From: Limnanthes douglasii subsp. nivea
Lineage: Eukaryota; Streptophyta; Magnoliopsida; Brassicales; Limnanthaceae
Direction: 5' to 3'
Assembly (NCBI GenBank): GCA_036936605.1
Contig: JAUPFV010000003.1
Coordinates: 149,204,997 to 149,268,996 of the forward strand
Length of the DNA: 64,000 nt
Shown: piece by piece, positions 32,026 through 42,856 of the stretch
Numbering within the stretch: the stretch's first letter is position 1
Layout: each line of letters begins with the position of its first letter
The notes under the pieces: generated by a model
Database searches by the model: none
The model's input: only the letters and a program-made list of their open reading frames with translations
What the model was told of the DNA's origin: nothing
Made by a program: the position numbers and the translations under genes

Positions 32026-33448
32026 ACTCCTCCCATGGTCATCATTTTTGAATTTTTGAATTTATTAAATATATTTACGCAAAACTAATGCTACTAAAAT
32101 TGGACTAATAGCTGCTACAAATAAAAATAGGACAATGCTTAGAAAAATAGTTGGTTAATAAAATATTTATCAATTTCTCCCGCATTTTTATGGACTTATC
32201 TTATTAATAAACTCATACCCAAACCATGTGAATATAATATTAATTTATTAAGATTAAATATATATTTTTTATTAGATAAATTTTTATGGACTTATCCTAT
32301 TAATAAGCTTATATATATATATATATATAATATTAATTTATTAAAATTAAATATATACATTTTTTATTAGATAAAATGCATAAATATTACATATATTTAT
32401 TTTTACGAAATAAAAATAAAGATCGAGTTTAACATTTAATTTTACGCTTATTTCACATTTAAAGTTTTTTAGTTTCATATTTAAAGTTGATATTTTCAAA
32501 AATCAAATTTAACATTTTTATATTTACTCTGTTTTTGTATTTAAGGTTTAACAATAATTTGGATTTAACATTTAAGTATAATATATATTTTTGTAGAGAT
32601 ATAGAAAAAACAAAAATATAAAAACAAAATGATGAACTTTCATCCGTTTTAAGTTCTTCTTCAAATTCTGGAAAAAAATTCTGGAAAAAAAGAGCGTTCA
32701 TCGGTTTAAGCTTTTTTCAAACTTGTTCAGTTTTTTTTTTAACTTTGGAAAATATATAAGATTATTGGACTTTGATACTAAGAAAACAACAACGATCTAC
32801 TGCTAGAATATCTAATATAACCCAACAGGTCTATTCAACTATCAAATGAAAATAAACTTCCTTTACTGTTTTGGCATGCCATACAACTATTCCAAATTTA
32901 TTATATCTTCTACGGACTTTCCCTTAGTTCCCCACCTATTTTCTCTTAAATTCTCCATGTAAACAATACAATAACCTTAACATATATCAACATCTTGTAA
33001 AAGTTACTTGATAATATCCATATTTTGTAAAAGTTTCACGTATCAGCATTTTGATAAACTATAATATGAAAAATTAAGAAAAAATTCAAACCATATCCGG
33101 AAGAATTCGTTCTTCATATTTTAACTTATCAAAAGCTGATCCGCGTTACTCGTACAAAATTTTCAACAATATGAAAAAGTAAGAATAACTAATTAGAAAA
33201 AAGATTCTTCTAGTATATAAGATGGAAGTAGAAATTGAACAACTAAATATTAAAAGAGAAAATCATATGGTCTAGGGTGATATGGAATTTGGAGAAGAAT
33301 GGGGCATTTATAGCAAATGTTCTTATAAAAGGTACATAGGTATTAACGACTAAGGTTTACAGGTGTGTTGCTGCATGCAAAACTATTGACATGTGTTGAA
33401 GCTGAAAATGATATACATCTAGCACGTGTTGTGTGAACGTTCCAAGTT
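32026..33448. other. AT-rich spacer
   Basis: No gene seen. It contains a (TA)n microsatellite at 32310-32329. The minus frame at 32459-32701 is a low-complexity artefact. Confidence 0.55.
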
Positions 33449-34241
33449 GGTTCAGTGAACCTAGACGCAAAGGAGTATATACGCAATTGATATTCTATAC
33501 AACCGATAATGAATTTCTTTTTATATAAAATAATTTAAATTGTAATTCCATATATATATATATATCATACAAAAAAATTAATTTAAATACATTAAATCTA
33601 ATATATTAGATATATTTAGATATTTGTATGTTGAATTTGATCCTGGAGACCGTCGCAAAATATAAGTCCTTTTAGAAAATTATTTGTATCCTATTATAAA
33701 TCGTTTTAGAATTTTAATGCAAATTTTATTATTATTTATTGATGATTTTTTTTCCAATTTTTAGAAAAACGAGAAGTACTTAATATCTGTATATAGTTTT
33801 AAAACGATTTATATAATGAGACGAGGGAATAAATTAGTATAGATATGTAATAGCTTACTACGAGTGAGTTGTTTTCAACATATATTGATAATCATTTAAG
33901 AAAATTATAAAGCATAATTTTTAAAATTAAAATGTTAAATAAAATAAAGTAATATCAATAAAATAAAATAATATTTTTACTATAACAAAGTTATATTTAT
34001 ATTCATTGCTTTTGTTTGACATAGTTTATGAATGATATAAATATCGTTCAAAGTTGGGTGTCGCTAATAATTATATTATTAGTAGTTTTTAATTTTTACA
34101 AATTCGATGGATGAGGATTATAATAAACCCTTAAGACTAGACGAAACACGTCAATTCAGGACTATACCAACATTTCAGATTGATGTTCATGTTTGGCTCC
34201 CGAAACACCTAGGCCTGAAGGTATAGTTTGGGGAGCACAGC

Positions 34242-34451
34242 TAAATTGAGATCCATTTTTTTTATAATGAGACCCCAAAATCGAAATTTTTTTCTTAAAA
34301 ACTTTAAAATACCATATTATCCCTTACGTATAACAATCTATTGTGGGGGCACAATGGTCTTTTCAAGTTTTTCTTCAGATTTTGGGGTTTCAATATACAA
34401 AAAATGGTCTCGTTATGGGGTCTCTTTTTAAAAAAAATGGGTCTCGATTTA
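34242..34451. mobile_element. MITE-like palindromic insert (copy 2)
   Basis: About 210 bases with imperfect inverted ends: TAAATTGAGATCCATTTTTT on the left pairs with the complement of the right end, TAAATCGAGACCCATTTTTT. Inner blocks GAGACCCCAAAATC are also inverted. The middle is ACAATCTATTGT. The related copy is at 37801-38009. No coding capacity. Target duplications are not clear. Confidence 0.5.
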
Positions 34452-34828
34452 TCCTAGCCTTAATTTGGGTTCATGAGATTCGTTGGTCCTGAACTTATTT
34501 TTTGGACTTTGAAGTGAAACATGATCCTAGACGTCCAAAGTCTTTTGGTCTCTGGAGTGGTTTAAAGAACTTAAAAAAAATTCTTTGTAGTAGATGTTCC
34601 TCTTCTTAAGTGTGTTTCATTTTGTGTCAAGTTTCTTTTTTAGTCACTCCTATTAATTAATTTTATCATTAAAGTCTCTCGAAGTTCTCATACGTACATG
34701 GAAGGTTGTTCCTTAACATCCACCTCACTCGCTTTCGATATCTGATCCTTGATTTCATCTCTACTCAGTTCCATAAATTTTGCATCGTTCAAGGAAATTT
34801 ATTCTTGTTGTTTTTCCTTTAATCAATT

Positions 34829-36600
34829 ATGGCAGGAAAAGACGTAGACCGACCAGAGAAGGTTTTAAGACTCAACGAACCTCTTGAGATTGAAGGTAAT
34901 ACCGATGAGGGCACCTCTTTTGGTGAAGCCTTTGAATATCAAGTAGTCTAAACCTAGGAAAATTTGTATTAATATTCCTAGCATAAACCAATTACCACAA
35001 GAAAAGCCTTATAGGACCCCACTAGTGAGGCCTCAGACTGTCGGTTCGATTTTTCCCCTAATTATTTTAAGATTGTCTGTGGCTCATGTCCTAATGACTG
35101 ATGTATTTTCTCATGGGGAATCATCAACCCCGAAACCGAAAAATAAAAAAATGATGATTCAAGAATAATGACATTGAACTTCATTCGAAGCAAAAAGAAT
35201 TCAGTAAAAGGTCTGGGAATGCAGAATATACATTGCAGAAAATAATGGACAAATCGTTGGGATCCAACGAAGGGGTTTAAGGTTTAGAGAACCCCCCTCA
35301 TCATCCTGGATGTACAAAATCACCATCTTCTTTCCATCAAGAAAATTAAATTTGTTTATTCGTATATTGACGATTTACGCTCATTTTGCATCCATTGGGA
35401 TATTCCAAAAAATGTTAAAGTTCGATTATTGATCCCTTACAAGACCTATGTTTCAACCCAGGCAGATGAACTTGTACAATATATAGACATATTTGATTGG
35501 GGTATATGACTTTTATTCACCCTGATTTATTTAAGTTTTTCACCATGTTAGACTTGTGTCTGACCAATGCTAGACACAATACCATGAGAATGATGATGTC
35601 ATATGGTATCGCTTCGAGCCTATCAAAGATCAAGTTTGAAATAGATGGGATTATATCTCATCTCTACCAATAAGCTCTTTCTTTAAGTGAGTGGATGACT
35701 TTCCTCAGTCGGAAAGAGAGTGGAAAAGTAGATTTATTTTTTATCCGGTGAACTACGAGAGCATGAACCTTATCAATATCAAAAACTCGTGACTTACCTA
35801 AAGCTCGTGGAAGAAATCATAACGGTTTAGGGTCTGCCGGAACACTTTTTTTACTTAGAATAGTCCTTCTTCTTTTTCCCGTAACAACTTTTTTTTATCT
35901 TGACCTTGACACTGACTCGCTTTTATTTTATTTTTTACAGAGTACAATAATATTTGTCTATAAAAAAATTATGAAGGGAATAAAAAATTAATAAATCTAG
36001 ATACGTGAGCTTTAGAGCGTTAGGAAAACAAGTTCCATAACTGTTTTACCGTGAGTAATTTCACGTTTTCCAAGTTTTGATATATAAAGAAAGCTCTTAA
36101 CACTGACGATGACTCAACTGTTTTCGTTTCCATAAATTACATGATGGTGGCTTCCATAGAGCCACCTTATGCAGATATGTTACTTTTAACCCAACACAAA
36201 ATGCCTAAAAGATAGGTGAAGGTAAAATAGTCCAGTATCTCTAAGATAAAAGTTAGGCATGGGTCCATTTTGGAGCCTGAAAGGTTTGATAAGCATGAAG
36301 TCTAAGCGGATAGCCGAAATGGATGGGTTAAAAGCTAATGAGCATTAACAACAAATTTACTATCATCCATAAAATAACTAATGAGCAATTCTTAACACTT
36401 CCTCGCGTTTCAACCCTGATAAGAAATCCGACAAAGTGTATTGCAGATGTCTATGAGGCCGAAGCACATTATAAACACAAAAGTTTTGATGAGTATAACT
36501 GAGATCTTATGTAGAAACATATTGAAAACCTTGAAGACAAGAATACTCTACTGATGTCTAAAACTGGCAAGGTGGTGTGCCTAAGAGCAAAGGTGAAGGA
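34829..36600 (+). pseudogene. Decayed aORF-like gene in repeat A copy 2
   Basis: Same relic as at 318-2120, here with MAGKDVDRPEKVLRLNEP and a slightly longer opening frame (LEIEGNTDEGTSFGEAFEYQ). Downstream the homologous blocks (PDLFKFFTMLDL, MMSYGIASSLSKI) fall in several frames. Compared with PEIVRYFHLVKL and LMSCIMASRLSGI of Tat-2 this supports the same family. No continuous frame remains. Confidence 0.65.
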
Positions 36601-37800
36601 ATCAAAATTTAACCTATTATTCACGATTCACATTCTACCATTGATTCTCAATTCGCATTTAACCAATTCTTTGTGATTTACGATTAAAAATCAATGATAG
36701 AATGGGAATCGTGAATAATGGGTTAAACGTGAATTACGAATCAACTGTTAAATCTGTAATAAGAATCAATGGTATAATGTGAACTAAGAATTATATGTGA
36801 AATCTAAACTGAGAATCAAAAATTAAATGTAAACTAAGAATCATGGGTTAAATACATAGTAATAGTCATATGTTATATTTGTACTGAAAACATGTGTTAA
36901 ATATAAACTAAGTATCTAGGGTTAAACGGGAATCGTGAATCATTTATGAAATATAAATTGAGAATCAATAGTTAGATGTGAACTAAAAGTGGTAAATACA
37001 AACAGAGAAAGAAAGAACTAGTAGTCAAGTTGGTTCAGTGAACCTAGACGCAAAGGAGTATATACGCAATTGAAATTCTATGCAACCGATAATCCATTTC
37101 TTTTTATATAAAATAATATAAATTATAATTATAATTACATATATATATAGATATATAATATGGTATACAAAAAATTAATTTAAGATTTTAATGCAAATTT
37201 ATCCTTTTAGAAAATTATTTTTATCCTATTATAAATCGTTTTAGGATTTCAATGCAAATTTTATTATTATTTATTGATGGTTTTTTTCACTTATTATAAA
37301 AATGTTAAATAATTGATAGTCGTGGATTATTTTAGAACGGCTTATGTAATGAGACGGAAGGAATAAATTAGTATAGCTTACTATAAAATAAAATAGTATA
37401 GAATATCTGGATAGCTTGCTACGAGGGAGTAGTTTTCAACATATATTGATAATCATTTAAGAAAATTTTAAAACATAATTTTTAAAATAAAAATGTTAAA
37501 TAAAATAAAGTAATATCAATAAAATAAAATATTATTTTTAGTATAACGAAGTTATATTTATACTGATCATAGTTATATTTATATTTATTGAATGATTTAA
37601 ATCGTTCAAAGTCGGGTGTCGCTAATAATTATATTATTAGTAGTTTTTAATTTTTACAAATTGGACGGATGAGGATTATAATAAATCCTCGACAATGGAC
37701 GAGACACGTCAATTCAGGACTATACCGACATTTCATATCGATGCTCATGTTTGGGCTCCTGAAAGACCTAGGCTTAAAGGCATAGTTTGGGGGAAAATGT

Positions 37801-38009
37801 TAAATTGAGATCCATTTTTTTTAAAATGAAACCCCAAAATCGAAATCGTTTTTTAAAAAACTTTGAAATATCATATTATCCCTTACGTATAACAATCTAT
37901 TGTGGGGTAAAATAGTCTTTTCAAGTTTTTCTTCAGATTTTGGGTCTCAATATACAAAAAAATGGTCTAGTGATGGGGTCTCTTTTTAAAAAAAATGGAT
38001 ATCGATTTA
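37801..38009. mobile_element. MITE-like palindromic insert (copy 3)
   Basis: Counterpart of 34242-34451 with the same inverted ends and centre, several substitutions apart. Its presence in both tandem units shows that it predates the duplication. Confidence 0.5.
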
Positions 38010-38350
38010 TCCTAGCCCTAATTTGGGTTCATGAGATTCGTTGGTCCTAACCTTATTTTTTAGACTTTGAAGTGAAACATGATCCTAGACGTCCAAAGTG
38101 TTTTGGTCTATGGAGTGATTTAAAGAACTTAAAAAACAATTATTTGTGTCACGTTTCTTTTTTAGTCACTCGTATTAATTAATTTTATCATTAAAGTCTC
38201 CCGAAGTTCTCATACGTACATGGAAGGTTGTTCTTTAACATCCACCTCACTCGCTTTCGATATTTGATCCTTATTTTTATCTCTACTCAGTTCCATATAT
38301 TTTGCATTGTTCAAGGAAATTTATTCTTCTTGTTTTTCCTTTAATCAATT

Positions 38351-39527
38351 ATGGCAAGAAAATATGTACACCGACCAGCGAAGGTTTTAAGGCTCAACGA
38401 ACCTCTTGAGATTCAAGGTAATGCCGATGAGGGCACCTCTTCAAGTGAAGCCTTTGAATATCAAGTAGTCTAAACCTAGGAAAAATGTATTAATATTTCT
38501 AGCATAAACCAAATACCACAAGAAAAGCCTTATGGGACCCCACTATTGAGGCCTCGGACTGTCAGTTTGATTTTCCCCTAGTTATTTTAAGATTGTTTGT
38601 GGCTCATGTCCTAATGACTGATGTATTTTCTCATAGGGAATCATCAACCTTGAAACCAAAAAATAAAAAATGAAGATTCAAGAATAATGACATTAAACTT
38701 TATTCGAAGGAAAAAGAATCCATTAAAAGGTTTGGGAAGGCAGAATATACTTGGCAGAAGATGACGCCGAAATCGTTGAGATCGAACGAAGGGGTTTAAG
38801 CTTTACAGAACCCCCCTCATCATCGTAGATGTAAAAAATCACCATCTTCTTTCCATCGAGAAAATTAAATATATTTATTCTTATATTGACGATTTACACT
38901 CATTTTGTATCCCTTGGGATATTCCAAAAAATGTTAAAGTTCGATTGTTGATCCCTTACAAGACCTATATTTCAACCCAGACAGATAAACTTGTACAATA
39001 TATAGACATATTTGATTCGGGTATATGATTTTTATTCACTCTGGTTTATTTAAGTTTTTCACCATGTTAGACTTGTGTCTGAGCCATGCTAGACACAACA
39101 CCAGGAGAATGATGATGTCGTATGTTATCGCTTCGGGCCTATCAAAGATCAAGTTTGAAATGGATGGTATTATATCTAATCTCTACCAATAAGCTCTTTC
39201 TTTAAGTGAGTGGATGACTTTGCTGAGTAGGAAAGAGAATGGAAAAGTAGATTTATGTTTTATCCGGTGAGCTACGAGAGTATGAACCTTATCAATATCA
39301 AAAGCTTGTGACTTACCTAAAGCTCGTGGAAAAAATCGTAAGGGCCCAGGGTCTGCCGGAACACTTTTTTGACTTAGAAAAGTCATTTTTTTCCGTAACA
39401 ACCTTTTTTTATCTTGACCTTGACACTGACTCGCTTTTATTTTTTACAGAGTACAATAATATTTTTCTATAAAAAAATTATAAAGGGATGAAAAAAATCT
39501 TAGATCTAGATACGTTGGCTTTAGAGC
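38351..39527 (+). pseudogene. Decayed aORF-like gene in repeat A copy 3 (truncated)
   Basis: Third copy of the same relic. It keeps the IPKNVKVR block near 38922 and the CATGTTAGACTTGTGTCTGA segment. The coiled-coil end seen in copies 1 and 2 is lost at the 39527 breakpoint. A minus-strand frame at 39183-39401 is a shadow of it. Confidence 0.6.
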
Positions 39528-41909
39528 AAATCAGCGTTGGTGGTAGCAGTGCGGAGGTCTCCGGACAGCTTTTCCTTCTCAGACTTGAGGTCTTTGATGG
39601 TGTCCGCCTGACTCCGGACTTGCCTCTCCAATGTAAGAACTGGCTGCACATTACTAAGCAAGGAATGGGCTATAGTGTCCTTCTCACTAGAAACCATGAA
39701 AGTCTTACCGTTAAAGTTGACCGTATTGGAGCTGCTCAGAGGGATGTAGGGCCCTGCGAACTCGTCTCTGGGGAGGCCAAGGAAATATTCACCAAGCCCA
39801 CCCAGACCGGTGATGTCCACTTCATCCAAATTGAGCTCTCCCTCCTCGACTTCATCAGTGTGAAACTCTCTTGGGATCTCTTCGGCCAGCGTTGGGTCAG
39901 AGGGGCCAGTGGGAAAAGAGGGCTCCGGATCTCGGAGAGCGAGCTCATCTCCCTGTGAAGTCTTTTTCTTCTTGACTACCCGGTCACCGCTTTCACTTGC
40001 TTGCTTGCGAGTCCTCTTGGGAGCCCTTGGAGGTTTTGGAAGGTCTACTTCCTGCCTCTCGGTCTCCTGCTCCACCACCTGCAAGAGGGTTGCATCAATT
40101 TGAACTTGGGCTTGCCCCTCTGGATCTGTTGGGGCATCTTTCTCAGCATCGCCCGCCACCTTTTTGCCTCTTCTTCTGCCCTTCATTTTGCTTGGGGCTT
40201 TGGCCCGGGCAGGCAGGTAGAGTGTCCCATCCAGTTCCTGGGACCTTCTCAGCACAGTGTCTTCATCGGGCTGGGTGGTGAGCTCCTCCCAAGTTAGGTC
40301 TCTCCGACCTGTGGTGTTCCACTGGTGAGACCTTGCTAAAGTTCCAGGGGTGAAGGCCTTGTGGAATCGATTCTCCCAATTCTCTGCGGCCCAAGCATTG
40401 ATTTTGCCACAGGTAGTCTGTCCGGCCTTTAGGTAGTCCCCGAACTCCTTTGGCAGCTCTGTTAAAACAAAAGAGAAACTGGTTAGTATAAACTTAACTT
40501 AAAGAAAAAGGAAAAGAGAGAAACGGACAGAAACTTAACGTAAGAAACTTACGGTCACTCCTCCACCTATTCCTGAGGAGGCTTGGGTTCTCTCCGGCCT
40601 TGATTTTCTTGTCGTTTTCCCAGGCGCCACTAACAAACAAGAATTGGCTCCTCCACTTGCTCTCTGATTCCAGGAGATCATGAACAGCTTTGAGATCGTT
40701 CCCCATGTTGAAATGGTAGAAGGGGAACTGGTGATGCTTGCAAAGGTTGGCTACTGTTGCGAACTCTTCCATAGGAAGAGGGATCCCAGACAATCTAGAC
40801 GCCATGATACATGACATCAAAGTGAACCAGCCGTTGGGGCTTAGCTGAGTTGGGAAAAGCTTGACCAGATGGAAATACCGTACGATCTCTGGATCCAGTG
40901 GGAACCTGAGTCCCCAATTAAATAGCTCCGTAAAGAAGACTATTTCATTCCGTTTGCAGTCCATTGGGGTCTCCGGATCAATGGGGATCCTTATCTTCAC
41001 GTTTTCGGGGATCCCCCATTTTGTGCGCATTCGACCCAAATCAGAGGTATGGATGAATGCATACTTGGTCTTCTGCAAGGCCAAGAGGTACTTAAGCTCG
41101 ACTTTGTGAAAGCACGGCCCCATTCTCCCCTCAAGGCACTCCGGCAGGTCCGGATGCCTCAAATACAAATTTTCCTTGCCCTTTTTGGCAACAACAGCAG
41201 TGGTATCAGCCTGTCCGGAGGACTCGTACTCAAAAGGGACCTCTTCAGTAGAGTCCTCCATTCTCTCCTCCATAATTGTTGGGGGAGCTTCTGGGGAAGT
41301 GGTCCGGGGAGGATTGAAGCTTGGCATAGCCTGCCCTCCAAACTGTTGACTGCCTGTATCCTTCTGACTTCTCACCTCAAGTTGGGTTTCAGAGGCAGAA
41401 GACTCTCTAGGGGGTACAGGGCTGCTGGCCTCCGGACCGGACGGCCTCTCCCGGGGAGCTCTAATGGGCACTCCAGACCCAGAATCACTATTTTTTGCCC
41501 CCGACTTCGAGGGAGTATTCTTCGAGGTTAGTCCCTTCACTAACCAGCTTGGCCTCTTAATCGTTAGCTTCTCCGGAGAGTGGTCAGAATCAGACCCCAT
41601 AGCTATAAACGGAGAGGGTTTCCTGACACTTGTAGCGGTAACTCCTGGTTCAACACCAGGTATTGACTCCTGAACTGAGGAACCAGATACTATGGGTGAG
41701 AGGGTGGATTGAAAAAGTTTTTTGGGCTTGGTACCTTTGGAGGAGGATGAGCCTCGATCAGATTCTGCAACAGAGGTGGCCGGTCTCTCAACACGTGATG
41801 ATGGTAGCCCTGCTGCTATTCGCCTTTCCTTCTCGACCTTTTGCGCTTTCTCCAACTCCGAAAGGTTGAGCCAACCACCTTTGATCAATGTTGTTCTTGC
41901 TGTAAACAT
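39521..41909 (-). CDS. Tat-2 antisense gene (aORF), two exons, tail truncated
   Basis: Best-preserved antisense gene of the window; function unknown. Exon 1 runs 41909 to 40553 from MFTARTTLIKGGW through a serine/proline-rich, low-complexity half. The conserved core is KYLLALQKTKYAFI, WGIPENVKIRIPID, ELFNWGLRFPLDPEIVRYF, SPNGWFTLMSCIMASRLSGI, FPFYHFNMGNDLKAVHDLL and FLFVSGAWENDKK, ending in RWRSD. Exon 2 resumes at 40458 with LPKEFGDYLKAG, WAAENWENRFHKAFTP, a nuclear-signal-like basic stretch (KMKGRRRGKKVAG), an acidic segment and a coiled coil cut at 39528. No stop interrupts either exon. The core resembles the plant putative gypsy-type transposon domain (from memory). Confidence 0.8.
40459..40552 (-). 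other. Intron of the Tat-2 antisense gene
   Basis: 94 bases on the minus strand. The donor C|GTAAGT falls after the first base of a codon (40553); the acceptor TTGTTTTAACAG ends at 40459. Joining gives RWRSD-Q-LPKEFG in frame. Without splicing the frame would stop inside or just after the intron. Confidence 0.8.
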
Positions 41910-42007
41910 AAACAGCCAAGGAAATTTTTGTTCTAGAGAGAGAAAGCTCTGAGTGAATTTGCAGAGTAAAATTTGAGAGAGATAGTAAACAGTGGAAAAT
42001 GAATGTG

Positions 42008-42015
42008 AATTTATA
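42008..42015 (-). promoter_or_regulatory. Antisense TATA box for the Tat-2 aORF
   Basis: TATAAATT on the minus strand about 100 bases before ATG 41909, followed by a pyrimidine-rich leader (TCTCTCTCAAATTTTAC, TTTCTCTCTCT) typical of plant core promoters. Confidence 0.5.
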
Positions 42016-42626
42016 GTAGATTTGAAAAAAGGAGTTGATTCCTAGGAGAATCCGAAAGGTTGGGCAATGATTAAAAGACGGCGCTGATGTCACTATTGGT
42101 AATTAAAGAGGTTACTTGTTAAAGAAGGTGGTGCGAAATTCAAGGTGAAAAAACGGCTGGAGTGGCCAATCAGAGAGCGACACGTGTCCCACTAACTCTG
42201 GCAAAAATCGTTTGGAATTCGTAAAGCTTAACCTGTCCGGGTATACCCACAGTTATGTCCGAATTGAGAACCACTTCATTCATCGGACTGTTTTTCAGTT
42301 CTTCGACAAGGACACTTGCTCAAATACCTAAAAAAGGGGCTCCTGATGAGTCCGAATTCAGCATGACTCCCTGGAAGGGTAAATCAGTCTAAGTCTCTCC
42401 GAACGCCGGACATACTACAAGGACATAAATCGGACAGATAACTTCCGGACAGATTACTTTGGACACTATAACCTTAAGACTGTTCGAACTATGACTAAAG
42501 TACTAAAAAACCTAAACACTTCCTGACTAAGCTACTTGCTCTCCTGTTTAGAGCTCATGGGTCTTTAATCATGACCCGGGTCCATTAAACATGACCCGAA
42601 AGCTCATAAGGGCCCAAACATCATAC

Positions 42627-42634
42627 TATAAATA
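42627..42634 (+). promoter_or_regulatory. TATA box of the Tat-2 LTR
   Basis: TATAAATA within TATAAATACCCAACCACCA, identical in context to the Tat-3 LTR at 61113-61120. Confidence 0.65.
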
Positions 42635-42701
42635 CCCAACCACCAGCATTAACTATGGGTAATGAAAATTAACTGCTACCAAACTGCTTAATCATCTCTC
42701 T

Positions 42702-42801
42702 ACACCCATACACTACCGTTAAACACCCATACACTACCGTTAAACACCCATACACCACCGTTAAACACCCATACACCACCGTTAAACACCCATACACCAC
42801 C
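42702..42801 (+). repeat. 21 bp x 5 minisatellite inside the Tat-2 LTR
   Basis: Units starting at 42702, 42723, 42744, 42765 and 42786, each ACACCCATACAYYACCGTTA. The first two share CACTACC and the rest CACCACC. The Tat-3 LTR has a single comparable stretch. It lies downstream of the TATA box, so it would be in the transcribed leader or tail. Confidence 0.92.
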
Positions 42802-42856
42802 TTGAAACTCCACTTGAAATTACTAGCCTACCCTCATGCAATTATTATCCTCACCA

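Larger units (their letters stand above)
33449..37025 (+). repeat. Repeat family A, copy 2 (tandem unit of about 3.57 kb)
   Basis: Starts CAAGTTGGTTCAGTGAACCT, which recurs at about 37024 where copy 3 begins. Features in order: AT-rich lead, a MITE-like palindrome (34242-34451), an aORF-like pseudogene, and the hairpin/short-word block (36604-37015). The switch to the next unit occurs after AGTAGTCA, where copy 1 (12875-12882) continues into different sequence; this fixes the duplication joint. Confidence 0.88.
37026..39527 (+). repeat. Repeat family A, copy 3 (truncated)
   Basis: Continues in direct tandem from copy 2 and contains its own palindrome and aORF-like relic (ATG near 38351). It lacks about 50 bases present in copy 2 near 34580. 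It ends abruptly at 39527 after CTTTAGAGC, where Tat-2 sequence begins; copies 1 and 2 continue with GTTGG or GTTAG. Confidence 0.85.
39528..42856 (+). mobile_element. Tat-2: 3' half of a Tat element
   Basis: Contains the antisense gene, untranslated region, polypurine tract (42328-42343) and 3' LTR. Everything upstream (5' LTR, gag, pol, start of exon 2 tail) has been lost at the 39527/39528 junction with repeat A. Its LTR is of the same family as that of Tat-3. The coding part is clearly more GC-rich than its surroundings. Confidence 0.88.
42344..42856 (+). repeat. Tat-2 3' LTR
   Basis: 513 bases from TGATGAGTCC to CCTCACCA, preceded by the polypurine run AAAAAAGGGGCTCC. It is clearly related to the Tat-3 LTR (CTCATGGGTC, CATTAAACATGACC, TATAAATACCCAACCACCA). 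The extra length is mostly the 21 bp repeat array at 42702-42801. TATAAATA is at 42627-42634. The LTR abuts Tat-4 gag directly, with no primer site. Confidence 0.88.

Noticed and set aside
39488..39958. Plus-strand frame of 156 codons
   Set aside because: Shadow of antisense exon 2 of Tat-2. It also spans the junction between repeat A and Tat-2, which a real gene would not.
41049..41531. Plus-strand frame of 160 codons
   Set aside because: Overlaps the conserved antisense exon 1 of Tat-2 on the other strand; composition and homology favour the minus strand.
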